From a virus: a DNA stretch of 64,000 nucleotides. This document shows, piece by piece, positions 6,431 to 14,734 of this stretch (its first letter is position 1; the number at the start of each line of letters is the position of its first letter). Location: IMG/VR virus record IMGVR_UViG_3300007735_000803, positions 1 to 64,000 of that record. One strand, given 5' to 3'. The translations under genes and the position numbers were made by a program. Below the pieces are notes generated by a model. It was not told where the DNA came from. It saw only the letters and a list, made by a program, of their open reading frames with translations, and searched no databases.

Positions 6431-6776
6431 CTCGTTAGTTTGTATTAAACCTACTATTGCGAGACAGATTGCACAGGATTTAGTACGATATGATGAGTGT
6501 AAAGAAATCTCGGAAATTCAGGATTCTACCATATACGATCTTCAATCAATCGTATCTATTCAAAACGAAAGTATAGATATACTTACCGAGATGAATAAGA
6601 CATATGCATCACGTACGAGTATGTTGGAGAAAACAATCACATTAAAAGACATTGAAATCGCTAATACTAAAAACGACTTACGTAAATCAAACAACTGGAA
6701 GCGTTTTTATGGTATTGGATTTACAGTGACTCTTACTACTGCCGGCGCACTCGTGTTAATACATTACGTTCTATAA
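6354..6776 (+). CDS. Exported coiled-coil protein with C-terminal TM
   Basis: Encodes 140 aa. A clear signal peptide (MKKLLTLLILFLITNSLTFS, cleavage likely before QTVTS) precedes a coiled-coil region (about 45-105) and a C-terminal hydrophobic segment (FTVTLTTAGALVLIHYVL). It begins inside the upstream gene (77-nt overlap, +1 frame), like nested Rz1 genes, but lacks a lipobox Cys. A lysis/spanin role is inferred from architecture only. Confidence 0.55.
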   Translation: MKKLLTLLILFLITNSLTFSQTVTSDSLVCIKPTIARQIAQDLVRYDECKEISEIQDSTIYDLQSIVSIQNESIDILTEMNKTYASRTSMLEKTITLKDIEIANTKNDLRKSNNWKRFYGIGFTVTLTTAGALVLIHYVL

Positions 6777-6795
6777 TGTAAAGTTTATCGGGTAT

Positions 6796-6804
6796 ATATT
6801 TATA
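6796..6804 (+). promoter_or_regulatory. ATATTTATA late-type element
   Basis: ATATTTATA, 15 nt before the start at 6820; first clear copy in the window. Confidence 0.45.
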
Positions 6805-6819
6805 TAAAAAGATAAATAT

Positions 6820-7170
6820 ATGCCAGCACAGTCAGCAGCACAACAACGTTTTTTCGGTATTGTACGTGGAATTCAGAAGGGAGATGTTCCCAAATCGTAC
6901 TCTCCAGAAGCGGCAAAAGTCGCTAAGGAAATGACCCCGAAATCAGTAAAGAAATTAGCACAGACTAAGCACAAAGAACTCCCAGAAAAGGTGCGTGAAA
7001 TGATTCGCAATGAGGTTCGTGCGATAATGGCTGAAATGCGCGGTGAATTAGATGAAGTCGACACCATAGCAGCTAAGAAGAAAGCCGATAAAGAAGAACT
7101 GGACGCCTTAAAGGCCAAAAATGCTTATATAAAGGCCAGGATTGCTAAACTGAATAAGACTAGAATGTAA
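6820..7170 (+). CDS. DUF3008-like phage protein
   Basis: Encodes 116 aa. The N-terminus MPAQSAAQQRFFGIVRGIQKG...AKEMTPKSVKKLAQTKHKELPEKV matches the DUF3008-type pattern (PAxSxxQQRFFG ... TKHKxLPEKV) common in T4-like phages. It is followed by a basic coiled-coil tail. The molecular role is unknown; homologues are often reported near structural genes. It is spaced 1 nt from the next gene. Confidence 0.7.
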   Translation: MPAQSAAQQRFFGIVRGIQKGDVPKSYSPEAAKVAKEMTPKSVKKLAQTKHKELPEKVREMIRNEVRAIMAEMRGELDEVDTIAAKKKADKEELDALKAKNAYIKARIAKLNKTRM

Positions 7171-7171
7171 T

Positions 7172-7786
7172 ATGAAGTTACTACCATTTGCGCACGATAT
7201 CATATCAGAGTGTAGCTGTAATAATACACCAATTGTAGGCCCGTCTCTAGTTAAAGAATCCAACTCATTATCCAAGAATATGAAATTTCATATTGAGAAT
7301 GGAATTTCATTATACGATAATTACTTCCGTGCAGGAAGTTCAGCACATGCACATCTAATTCGCGAAGGTCGTGAATTGTGGGAAGCCGGTATTCTAAATG
7401 TTGCTGGTATGGACAAAGAACTGTTCGAAACCACAGATTTAGGAAAATTCGGCATGTACGAAGGAAAGGAAGTAATGTTAGACTTTCCGATGGTAGAAGC
7501 TGAATATCAGGGCAAAGAAGTACCGTTAGGGAAACCGAAACGCGGTGGTCCAAAAAAGTATTATGTATATGTAAAATCCGATTCTGGTAATGTAAAGAAG
7601 GTAACCTTTGGTGACACTACCGGACTTAAGGCAAAGATTAGTGACCCGAAAGCCCGTGCAGCGTTTGCAGCACGACACCAGTGTGATAAAAAGAAAGATC
7701 GCACTAAGGCCGGATATTGGGCCTGTCGTTTGACTCGTTATGGTAAACTGCTAGGATTTGGTAAAAATTATCCGGGATATTGGTAA
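7172..7786 (+). CDS. Conserved phage protein with KAGYWxCRL C-terminus
   Basis: Encodes 204 aa. The C-terminal half (about 125-204) holds a block familiar from many large phages: KKYYVYVKSDSGNVKKVTFGD, ARAAFAARHQCDKKKDRTKAGYWACRL. It has conserved Cys/His positions, but metal binding is unproven. The N-terminal half is variable. The stop overlaps the next start as TAATG. The function is unknown; a virion or DNA-associated role is plausible. Confidence 0.65.
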   Translation: MKLLPFAHDIISECSCNNTPIVGPSLVKESNSLSKNMKFHIENGISLYDNYFRAGSSAHAHLIREGRELWEAGILNVAGMDKELFETTDLGKFGMYEGKEVMLDFPMVEAEYQGKEVPLGKPKRGGPKKYYVYVKSDSGNVKKVTFGDTTGLKAKISDPKARAAFAARHQCDKKKDRTKAGYWACRLTRYGKLLGFGKNYPGYW

Positions 7787-8325
7787 TGAAAAAATTACGA
7801 GACATATTATTTGAAATTGAAAACAACAAAATCGAAGCATTAAAAGATGATTTCGAAGATGTTATCAGTGATTTAGAAAACGCTTCTGAAAAAATCGATT
7901 TTCCTACTGAAGAAGCGGTTGACCCACTATCGATACTAAGTTATATTTTAGCATCGACCACACTACTAAATCTTATAAGTGGTTGGGCAGGAAAAGTATT
8001 TAAAAAATACAATATACCCAGGGGCGAAGCTGGTGCTAAATGGATCGAACACAATACGCATAAGTTCGAGGAATCGATGAAAAAATCGATTGAGGGCTGG
8101 ATTGGATTATTTACGAACGACCCCAAGACGAAACGTATTACCGCAAATGGTATTTTTGTTTTACTGCTACTTGTATTAGGATATAAGGCAGGTATGCAGG
8201 CGTTAGAACACTTAAAACATGCTGAGGGTCTTGAGGGTGGTGTTAGTACACTAAAGGCAGTACTTAAGGGTAAAGACATACAAATCGCAGCCGGAGATAT
8301 TGCATCGGCTCTTAAAAACATTTAA
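7786..8325 (+). CDS. Hypothetical membrane protein
   Basis: Encodes 179 aa from Met 7786 (TAATG overlap with the upstream stop; the in-frame start 6 nt earlier is less likely). A charged N-terminal region (about 1-45) precedes a hydrophobic stretch (LSILSYILASTTLLNLISGWAG) and a stronger TM segment near residues 122-140 (NGIFVLLLLVLGYKAGMQAL). No family recognised. Confidence 0.6.
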   Translation: MKKLRDILFEIENNKIEALKDDFEDVISDLENASEKIDFPTEEAVDPLSILSYILASTTLLNLISGWAGKVFKKYNIPRGEAGAKWIEHNTHKFEESMKKSIEGWIGLFTNDPKTKRITANGIFVLLLLVLGYKAGMQALEHLKHAEGLEGGVSTLKAVLKGKDIQIAAGDIASALKNI

Positions 8326-8340
8326 ATATAGGATAATAGA

Positions 8341-8676
8341 ATGGCGTTTAGAAGGGTATTAATTAGTAGTGAAGATAAGATGTCTGAAATAAAAACGGCA
8401 TTGGATGATTTCATGAAGACTGCAAAATTTAAGTCTGAGTCTAAAGGAGTCAAAATAACATTTAAACCGAGTGTAAAGAAGGACACGTTGGTTATCGATG
8501 TGAATGGCGACGGCGGAGTTGCAGTTGCAATCAAATTAAAAGACGTTGCTAGAAAATACAAAGCAGATGTCAAGATTAAGAATGAAATTGGTTTAGTTAA
8601 GGCTGAAAGTATTATACGTAAACTTATACGTAAAGAAATCAATGAAACCATACAACGATATAGAAATAACCGATGA
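8341..8676 (+). CDS. Hypothetical protein
   Basis: Encodes 111 aa, mixed alpha/beta and basic (KGVKITFKPSVKKDTLVIDVNGDGGVAVAIKLKDVARKYKADVKIKN seen in strands VKITF, TLVIDV, VAVAIKL). The C-terminal helix ESIIRKLIRKEINETIQ resembles the regulatory helices of other proteins in this cluster. Its 3' end overlaps the next gene by 35 nt. No family recognised. Confidence 0.6.
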   Translation: MAFRRVLISSEDKMSEIKTALDDFMKTAKFKSESKGVKITFKPSVKKDTLVIDVNGDGGVAVAIKLKDVARKYKADVKIKNEIGLVKAESIIRKLIRKEINETIQRYRNNR

Positions 8677-8902
8677 GTACATCATCAGGGAATTCGATGA
8701 TACCGTAGATCCGGTTGAGCTTATGTGGCACCGAGACCGTGAAGATCGTAAAATCGTTTCCCTCGCCGAAACGGATTGGAAAATTCAATTGGATAACGAT
8801 TTGCCAGTTTCAATGGATTTACCTATATTCATTCCAAAGGGTGAATGGCATCGCCTAATAAAGGGGTCGGGTGTTCTCCGTTTAAAGATATTTCTATCTT
8901 AA
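8642..8902 (+). CDS. Cupin-like small conserved phage protein
   Basis: Encodes 86 aa. The block EFDDTVDPVELMWHRDREDR...WKIQLDNDLPV...IFIPKGEWHRLIKGSGVLRLKI resembles small cupin-like proteins of T4-type marine phages (VWHRDREDR and IPKGxxHRxIKG are typical). His residues fit a cupin metal site, but enzymatic function is unknown. The 35-nt overlap with the upstream gene supports the ATG at 8642. Confidence 0.6.
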   Translation: MKPYNDIEITDEYIIREFDDTVDPVELMWHRDREDRKIVSLAETDWKIQLDNDLPVSMDLPIFIPKGEWHRLIKGSGVLRLKIFLS

Positions 8903-8928
8903 AGCAAAACACTAAATTAAATTTTTTA

Positions 8929-8937
8929 ATATTTATC
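8929..8937 (+). promoter_or_regulatory. ATATTTAT late-type element
   Basis: ATATTTATC, 13 nt before the histone H1-like gene. Confidence 0.35.
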
Positions 8938-8950
8938 AAAAAGGATTATT

Positions 8951-9148
8951 ATGTCAGAAGTAAAAACAACAAAAGAGTTATTCGACGAAATGAAAGCCGC
9001 GTGGACCGCATTCGAAGAGAACCATTTAGCTTTCGAATCTAAAGGAAACAAATCTGCTGCATCACGTGCACGCAAATCATTGGGCGAATTAAAAAAATCG
9101 GTTACTGCATATCGTAAACAATCTGTTACAGAAGTAAAAGAATTGTAA
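8951..9148 (+). CDS. Histone H1-like (Hc1-type) protein
   Basis: Encodes 65 aa. The C-terminal motif SKGNKSAASRARKSLGELKKSVTAYRKQS matches the Bacteroidota Hc1/histone H1-like family (KGNKAAGTRARKxxLELxKLxKxFRK...SV). These small basic proteins bind DNA and are chromosomally common in Bacteroidota. In a phage it may help condense or mark viral DNA. The match is a strong pattern and also a host marker. Confidence 0.75.
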   Translation: MSEVKTTKELFDEMKAAWTAFEENHLAFESKGNKSAASRARKSLGELKKSVTAYRKQSVTEVKEL

Positions 9149-9163
9149 ATAGCAGGAACTTGA

Positions 9164-9790
9164 ATGGACATACTAGCTTGGTTGAATGCCAATATTGTTG
9201 AAGCAGTTGTGATACCGGTGACCGTTGTAGTATTAGGCGCATTTGGCCGTGAATACGTAGACCGTTTTTATAAGAAACGCGAACTTCGAGTTCGGAACAA
9301 GTATATACAAAGTTTCGGTGATACCGAGCTAGTTATCAATATCCTCAAAGAGAGTATACGTGATACAGAGGTAGAACGTGTACTTCTCTTTCGAGGTTCC
9401 AATAGTGGAGGTGAACCTAAACCGGGTGAACCTTATTATGCACAATTGATTTATGGTATTACAGAATCAATTGAAGAGGATTTAGAAATAGCAAAACGCT
9501 ATGATAAAATTCCAGTAGATACCAGGTATTATTCTATGTTAAAGACCATGATTATGGAGGGCAAATACAAATTTGTCACTGCAGATGAGGCTCCGGGTCT
9601 TTTAAAAGATATTTATGAAACAGATTTTGTAAAGACGAGCATAATATACTGTTTACATATGACGCCTAAAAATCTTTATTATGTTTCATTTGAAAATTGT
9701 TCCGCAGATACTTATAGTAAAGAAACACTAGTTAATTTAGATATTGAATATGTACCTAAATTAAAGACGATAATAAAACGATACCAATGA
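9164..9790 (+). CDS. N-terminally membrane-anchored GAF-like protein
   Basis: Encodes 208 aa. A TM segment (about 12-28, VEAVVIPVTVVVLGAFG) precedes a soluble domain whose VERVLLFRGSNSGGEPKPGEPYYAQLIYGIT block resembles GAF-domain-like phage proteins. The ligand is unknown. Its stop overlaps the next start (ATGA at 9787-9790). Confidence 0.55.
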   Translation: MDILAWLNANIVEAVVIPVTVVVLGAFGREYVDRFYKKRELRVRNKYIQSFGDTELVINILKESIRDTEVERVLLFRGSNSGGEPKPGEPYYAQLIYGITESIEEDLEIAKRYDKIPVDTRYYSMLKTMIMEGKYKFVTADEAPGLLKDIYETDFVKTSIIYCLHMTPKNLYYVSFENCSADTYSKETLVNLDIEYVPKLKTIIKRYQ

Positions 9791-10197
9791 ATCGAAACGA
9801 ACGTATTATTGAGGCCTTTAAAAAGGATGTTGAACGGATTGTTGAATCCGCAGAACAGCACGAACTTAAAGAAGCCGTTGGCATGTTAAAAGATCCTAAG
9901 AACTTTGATCCGGATGATCCGGAGATTATTGTTTCTGGATTTGGTACGTGGACACGTTCTGCATTACGTATGGGAATTGTTAATCGTTTAGAAGGTTTAG
10001 TACGTGCTGCAAAAACGGCCGCGAATACAGAAGGGCCTGCTGCATATAAAATGTATCAAAACCTTAGGAATTTGTTAGATCCAAAAAGCGGTGTTATATT
10101 TAGAATGATAGAAGCAGAATTAGATGCTGCAGATGAATTAGAAGCGATTCGTGTAAAGGGCGGTCGTAGAAATTTCGTTATCCCCAAACAGAAATAA
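9787..10197 (+). CDS. Hypothetical helical protein
   Basis: Encodes 136 aa, mostly helical and charged, with no TM. Notable segments are ALRMGIVNRLEGLVRAAKTAANTEGPAAYKMYQNLRNLL. It is coupled to the upstream gene by ATGA and is the last gene before the GroEL promoter. No family recognised. Confidence 0.6.
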   Translation: MNRNERIIEAFKKDVERIVESAEQHELKEAVGMLKDPKNFDPDDPEIIVSGFGTWTRSALRMGIVNRLEGLVRAAKTAANTEGPAAYKMYQNLRNLLDPKSGVIFRMIEAELDAADELEAIRVKGGRRNFVIPKQK

Positions 10198-10198
10198 T

Positions 10199-10241
10199 TA
10201 CAAATAGTATTTGTATTCTCCAGATATAGTATATATCTTAT
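10199..10241 (+). promoter_or_regulatory. Bacteroidota-type promoter with palindrome, groEL
   Basis: The perfect palindrome TACAAATAGTATTTGTA (10199-10215) covers the -33 box TTTG (10210-10213). After 20 nt comes TATCTTAT (10234-10241). It lies 34 nt before the groEL start. The same palindrome type and the same TATATATCTTA box recur at 11882-11924. Confidence 0.65.
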
Positions 10242-10263
10242 TGTTATTAAATGTTATAAATAA

Positions 10264-11874
<1,611 letters not shown>

Positions 11875-11881
11875 GAATAAT

Positions 11882-11924
11882 TACAAGTAACATTTGTATG
11901 TTACAAATATATTATATATCTTAG
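11882..11924 (+). promoter_or_regulatory. Bacteroidota-type promoter with inverted repeats
   Basis: TTTG 11893-11896, 20 nt, TATCTTAG 11917-11924. ATTTGTA-TGT-TACAAAT (11892-11908) is a perfect interrupted palindrome over the -33 region, and TACAA/TTGTA arms lie at 11882-11898. It precedes the DUF4494-like gene and starts 8 nt after the groEL stop. Confidence 0.65.
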
Positions 11925-11955
11925 TATTATTAGTTAATCATTAAAACAAATTGTT

Positions 11956-12153
11956 ATGTATTTCACAGTAAAGGTAAAGATTGCAACAGATACTCCGAAG
12001 GGTGTCAAATGGAACTCAGAATTGTATTTGGTGAGTGCTACGTCTGTAACTGAAGCAGAGCAGATTACGGCATCAGAAATCTCTGAAGAGACGCCAGGTT
12101 TAGAGTATGAAATCACTGCAGTAGCTCACAGCAAAATTTGCAAAGTACTATGA
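11956..12153 (+). CDS. DUF4494-like small protein
   Basis: Encodes 65 aa. The order VKVKIATDTPKG...ELYLVSATSVTEAEQITASEI...YEITAVAHSKICKVL follows the DUF4494 pattern (YLVDAxSFTEAE ... I..I..SKI.EV) that is largely restricted to Bacteroidota and their phages. The function is unknown. It has its own promoter and is coupled to the next gene by ATGA (12150-12153). Confidence 0.65.
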   Translation: MYFTVKVKIATDTPKGVKWNSELYLVSATSVTEAEQITASEISEETPGLEYEITAVAHSKICKVL

Positions 12154-12461
12154 GTTTTCAAGTAGGACAAAAGATTATTTACAGTATACAGACAGGTGAT
12201 ACTGCTGCTGACCGGACAAAACGTTTGGGTATTGTAGAGAATGTTTGGCGTTTCCGTAAAAAAGCCAAAGAGTATGATATCCGTGGCGAAGATGGTAAGG
12301 CGTATATATCAGTCCCGAGTGATGATTTCAATCGTAGGCTTTGTATTGATACATATGCTAGCAATAAAATTGCAAACTCGATTAAAACTAATCTTACAAT
12401 TAATTTAGGCGCAAACCTTTCAGATGAGCTTATCCAAATTTCAAAAGTCAGTACAATCTAA
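12150..12461 (+). CDS. Hypothetical small beta-rich protein
   Basis: Encodes 103 aa from ATG 12150 (MSFQVGQKIIYSIQTGD), overlapping the upstream stop. An in-frame Met 12 nt earlier lies inside the upstream gene and is less likely. The N-terminal part (VGQKIIYS...RLGIVENVWRF..KAKEYDIRGEDGKAYISVP) looks like an SH3/KOW-like barrel. It overlaps the next gene by 38 nt. No family recognised. Confidence 0.55.
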   Translation: MSFQVGQKIIYSIQTGDTAADRTKRLGIVENVWRFRKKAKEYDIRGEDGKAYISVPSDDFNRRLCIDTYASNKIANSIKTNLTINLGANLSDELIQISKVSTI

Positions 12462-12729
12462 ATATCCGAATGCATATTGTGAGTTCGATGACGAAAACAA
12501 TGCGTTCATAGTCATTCCTGAAATGGGTGAAAATTATCGACCTGCAGAAGAGTATTTATTTCCATTAACTGAAAGTGTGGAAACCGCTTGGAAGTATGCG
12601 GCTGATAGTTTAAAAATAACGCAGCACTTTAATCGTACACATCCTGAACGTATGCAATTGGAAGACTTAGAATCAAGAATGGTAAGGATGCAAAAGAAAC
12701 AACGAAAAATACGAAAAGATGAAATTTAA
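12424..12729 (+). CDS. Hypothetical protein
   Basis: Encodes 101 aa: an N-terminal alpha/beta part (AYCEFDDENNAFIVIPE) and a basic helical C-terminus (LEDLESRMVRMQKKQRKIRKDEI). It overlaps both neighbours (38 nt upstream, 11 nt downstream), so it belongs to one operon with the methyltransferase. No family recognised. Confidence 0.6.
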   Translation: MSLSKFQKSVQSKYPNAYCEFDDENNAFIVIPEMGENYRPAEEYLFPLTESVETAWKYAADSLKITQHFNRTHPERMQLEDLESRMVRMQKKQRKIRKDEI

Positions 12730-13348
12730 TCTATTCCGAAAACGAAAGAAGGAAAAACAAGAGGAAGACCCGGTACAACTCACAAGTGAAAATCAGTATA
12801 TGATTGATGATCCGTTATTTGTCGGGTTTCCTGATGTTGAAACTCAGTATGAGATGTATAATTTCATGATGCGTTATACGATGCCAGGAGAATCAATTAT
12901 TGATTTTGGTGCAGGCCGCGGAGATTTATATGGTTGGCTGACAACCCAAGGCCGTGGTGCTGATAAGTATACCGGTATCGAGATGAATCCGGTGATGATT
13001 TCTGCAGGTAAACTTAAATATCCAGGAATCGATTTACGTCTATCCAATTGGAAAGATGCTGTATTTATCGGTAAACACGATTGGGGCATTAACGCATTCT
13101 CAATTACAGCTAACTACGAACCGGGAATCGAACTCACACCCATTGAACGGCTGGCAGAAACGATAGAAAACATGATGCGGTTTGTTAACTATGGTGTATG
13201 TATCGGATTGCTTCTGATTGAGGAGGAAGGCTACATTAATTATAGTGTAAAAGATGTTATAGAGTTTTGTGAAGCGAATAATTTTTCTTATATTTTGGAT
13301 AAGTCATTTAATGACTCTATAATAAATTTAGTAATTCTTAAAAAGTAA
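12719..13348 (+). CDS. SAM-dependent methyltransferase (class I)
   Basis: Encodes 209 aa. After a Lys-rich N-terminus, residues 60-70 form motif I (IIDFGAGRGDL), followed by YTGIEMNPVMISAGK (acidic ribose-binding Glu after beta2) and a third block around DWGINAFSITANYE. This is a Rossmann-fold methyltransferase. The substrate is unknown; there is no DPPY/NPPY DNA-MTase motif, so a small-molecule, RNA or protein target is more likely. Confidence 0.75.
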   Translation: MKFNLFRKRKKEKQEEDPVQLTSENQYMIDDPLFVGFPDVETQYEMYNFMMRYTMPGESIIDFGAGRGDLYGWLTTQGRGADKYTGIEMNPVMISAGKLKYPGIDLRLSNWKDAVFIGKHDWGINAFSITANYEPGIELTPIERLAETIENMMRFVNYGVCIGLLLIEEEGYINYSVKDVIEFCEANNFSYILDKSFNDSIINLVILKK

Positions 13349-13354
13349 ACGATT

Positions 13355-13612
13355 ATGAGTATTAATGCAAGGAACGCAATTACCAAAACTAAACCTTCAT
13401 TGGGCCGTTTTTGGAATTCAATCGATTTTGAGTACACTGACTATAATCAAGAGGCCTTTAAAGAAAACTACAAGGGAGTAGTTATCGGTCACTTTATTAT
13501 CGGAAATTCTAGATTTCCAGTTACGTATTCAGAATTAGGTCGAATTATCGAGACATGTGCCGATGCGCAGGATAATTTGAGTACGCGTATGCGGTTAGGT
13601 ATTACTAAGTAA
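13355..13612 (+). CDS. Hypothetical protein
   Basis: Encodes 85 aa, soluble (FEYTDYNQEAFKENYKGVVIGHFIIGNSRFPVTYSELGRIIETCADA). It begins 6 nt after the methyltransferase stop, in the same operon. No family recognised. Confidence 0.6.
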   Translation: MSINARNAITKTKPSLGRFWNSIDFEYTDYNQEAFKENYKGVVIGHFIIGNSRFPVTYSELGRIIETCADAQDNLSTRMRLGITK

Positions 13613-13628
13613 AAGTAATACTTTCAAG

Positions 13629-13637
13629 ATATTTATT
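13629..13637 (+). promoter_or_regulatory. ATATTTATT late-type element
   Basis: ATATTTATT four nt before the ATG at 13642 (ATATTTATTAGTAATG), tight-spacing class. Confidence 0.45.
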
Positions 13638-13641
13638 AGTA

Positions 13642-14094
13642 ATGCAAGACTTTGATAATATGGAAAACGAGTCTTTAGAATCTCCTATTAATATTGAGGA
13701 AGAGGTATATGAAACCTACCTCGGAATACGGTCCAAAAAAGATAAAATATCATTTGTATATGATGTTTTAAATTTAGGAATGGAGGATGCATTGGATGTG
13801 TATTATGCTAATGAATTTAACCAAGAGGATGTTGATGCCGGAACTCCATTACTCTCGACAACATTTGTTGATATAGAGTATGGAGCGGCTCACACCGTAT
13901 TGTTTAAAAATAACATTTTACATATCTCCTCCGATAGACGTAAAATAATTAACCTGTGTGTGAAGTTTTTGGTTGAACAGGGACATATATTGCTTAAGTA
14001 CAATGGCACAAAATACCGTTATAAATTTAACGGATTACGTTATAATAAGACGTTTGAATTAGTAGGATTAGGTCCATTTATTTCTTATAATTAA
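13642..14094 (+). CDS. Hypothetical protein
   Basis: Encodes 150 aa: an acidic N-terminus (MQDFDNMENESLESPINIEEE) then an alpha/beta domain ending FNGLRYNKTFELVGLGPF. No motif recognised. It is preceded by a late-type element and followed after 11 nt by the lysin gene, so it could be part of a lysis transcript. Confidence 0.6.
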   Translation: MQDFDNMENESLESPINIEEEVYETYLGIRSKKDKISFVYDVLNLGMEDALDVYYANEFNQEDVDAGTPLLSTTFVDIEYGAAHTVLFKNNILHISSDRRKIINLCVKFLVEQGHILLKYNGTKYRYKFNGLRYNKTFELVGLGPFISYN

Positions 14095-14105
14095 AAACTT
14101 TAAAC

Positions 14106-14708
14106 ATGCGAAAATTTTATTTGTACAACTACTGTACTAGGAAGTTGCGATTTAACAACATCACTAAGTATGTTATTGTAGGAATTGCCGGCTTGTTAAT
14201 AGGTTCTAACCTAGTAACATATAACCTAGCAAAAAATGTAAATGCTGAAAGGTATGTACAGTCACTTTCACCTGAAGAAAGATTGATAATTCTTAGTTCC
14301 AGTGATGAATTTTCTGAAGAAAAGTTTATTCATTACCTTAAGGAATTGAATGTTAAATTTCCTTATATTGTATATGCCCAGGCAATGTTAGAGACGGGTA
14401 ATTTTAAGAGTAAAGTTTTTCGCGAAAACAATAACCTGTTTGGTATGAAGTGTGCAACCAGTCGCGCCACTACAAACAAGGGAGAACAGTACAACCACGC
14501 TATGTTTGATACATGGAGAGAATCTATTATGGATTATGCTCTCTACCAATCTAGGTATCTAAATAGTATCCGCTCCGAAGAACAGTATTATTCCTATCTC
14601 TCCTCAAGTTATGCTGAGGATTCTGGCTACGTGAATAAGTTACGTGCTATTGTCGATAAAGAGAATTTAAAGGAAAAATTTGATAAGGTACAACTATCTT
14701 ATAGATAA
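14106..14708 (+). CDS. Glucosaminidase endolysin with N-terminal anchor
   Basis: Encodes 200 aa. A hydrophobic N-terminal segment (about 20-38, YVIVGIAGLLIGSNLV) acts as a signal anchor or SAR-type segment. A GH73-like (FlgJ/Acm) glucosaminidase domain follows: YAQAMLETGNFKSKVFRENNNLFGMK, with the catalytic Glu at residue 96, then the conserved NHAMFDTWRESIMDYALYQSRYL. It would cleave the peptidoglycan glycan strand. Downstream is a glycoside hydrolase, so this is a cell-envelope degradation cluster. Confidence 0.85.
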   Translation: MRKFYLYNYCTRKLRFNNITKYVIVGIAGLLIGSNLVTYNLAKNVNAERYVQSLSPEERLIILSSSDEFSEEKFIHYLKELNVKFPYIVYAQAMLETGNFKSKVFRENNNLFGMKCATSRATTNKGEQYNHAMFDTWRESIMDYALYQSRYLNSIRSEEQYYSYLSSSYAEDSGYVNKLRAIVDKENLKEKFDKVQLSYR

Positions 14709-14712
14709 GAAC

Positions 14713-14721
14713 ATATTTATA
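14713..14721 (+). promoter_or_regulatory. ATATTTATA late-type element
   Basis: ATATTTATA, 13 nt before the start at 14735; an AAAGGAG run lies between and could be a Shine-Dalgarno site. Confidence 0.45.
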
Positions 14722-14734
14722 AAAAAAGGAGTTT

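Noticed and set aside
8845-9042. 65-aa ORF overlapping the histone H1-like gene
   Set aside because: Runs across the intergenic late-type element and conflicts with both well-supported neighbours.
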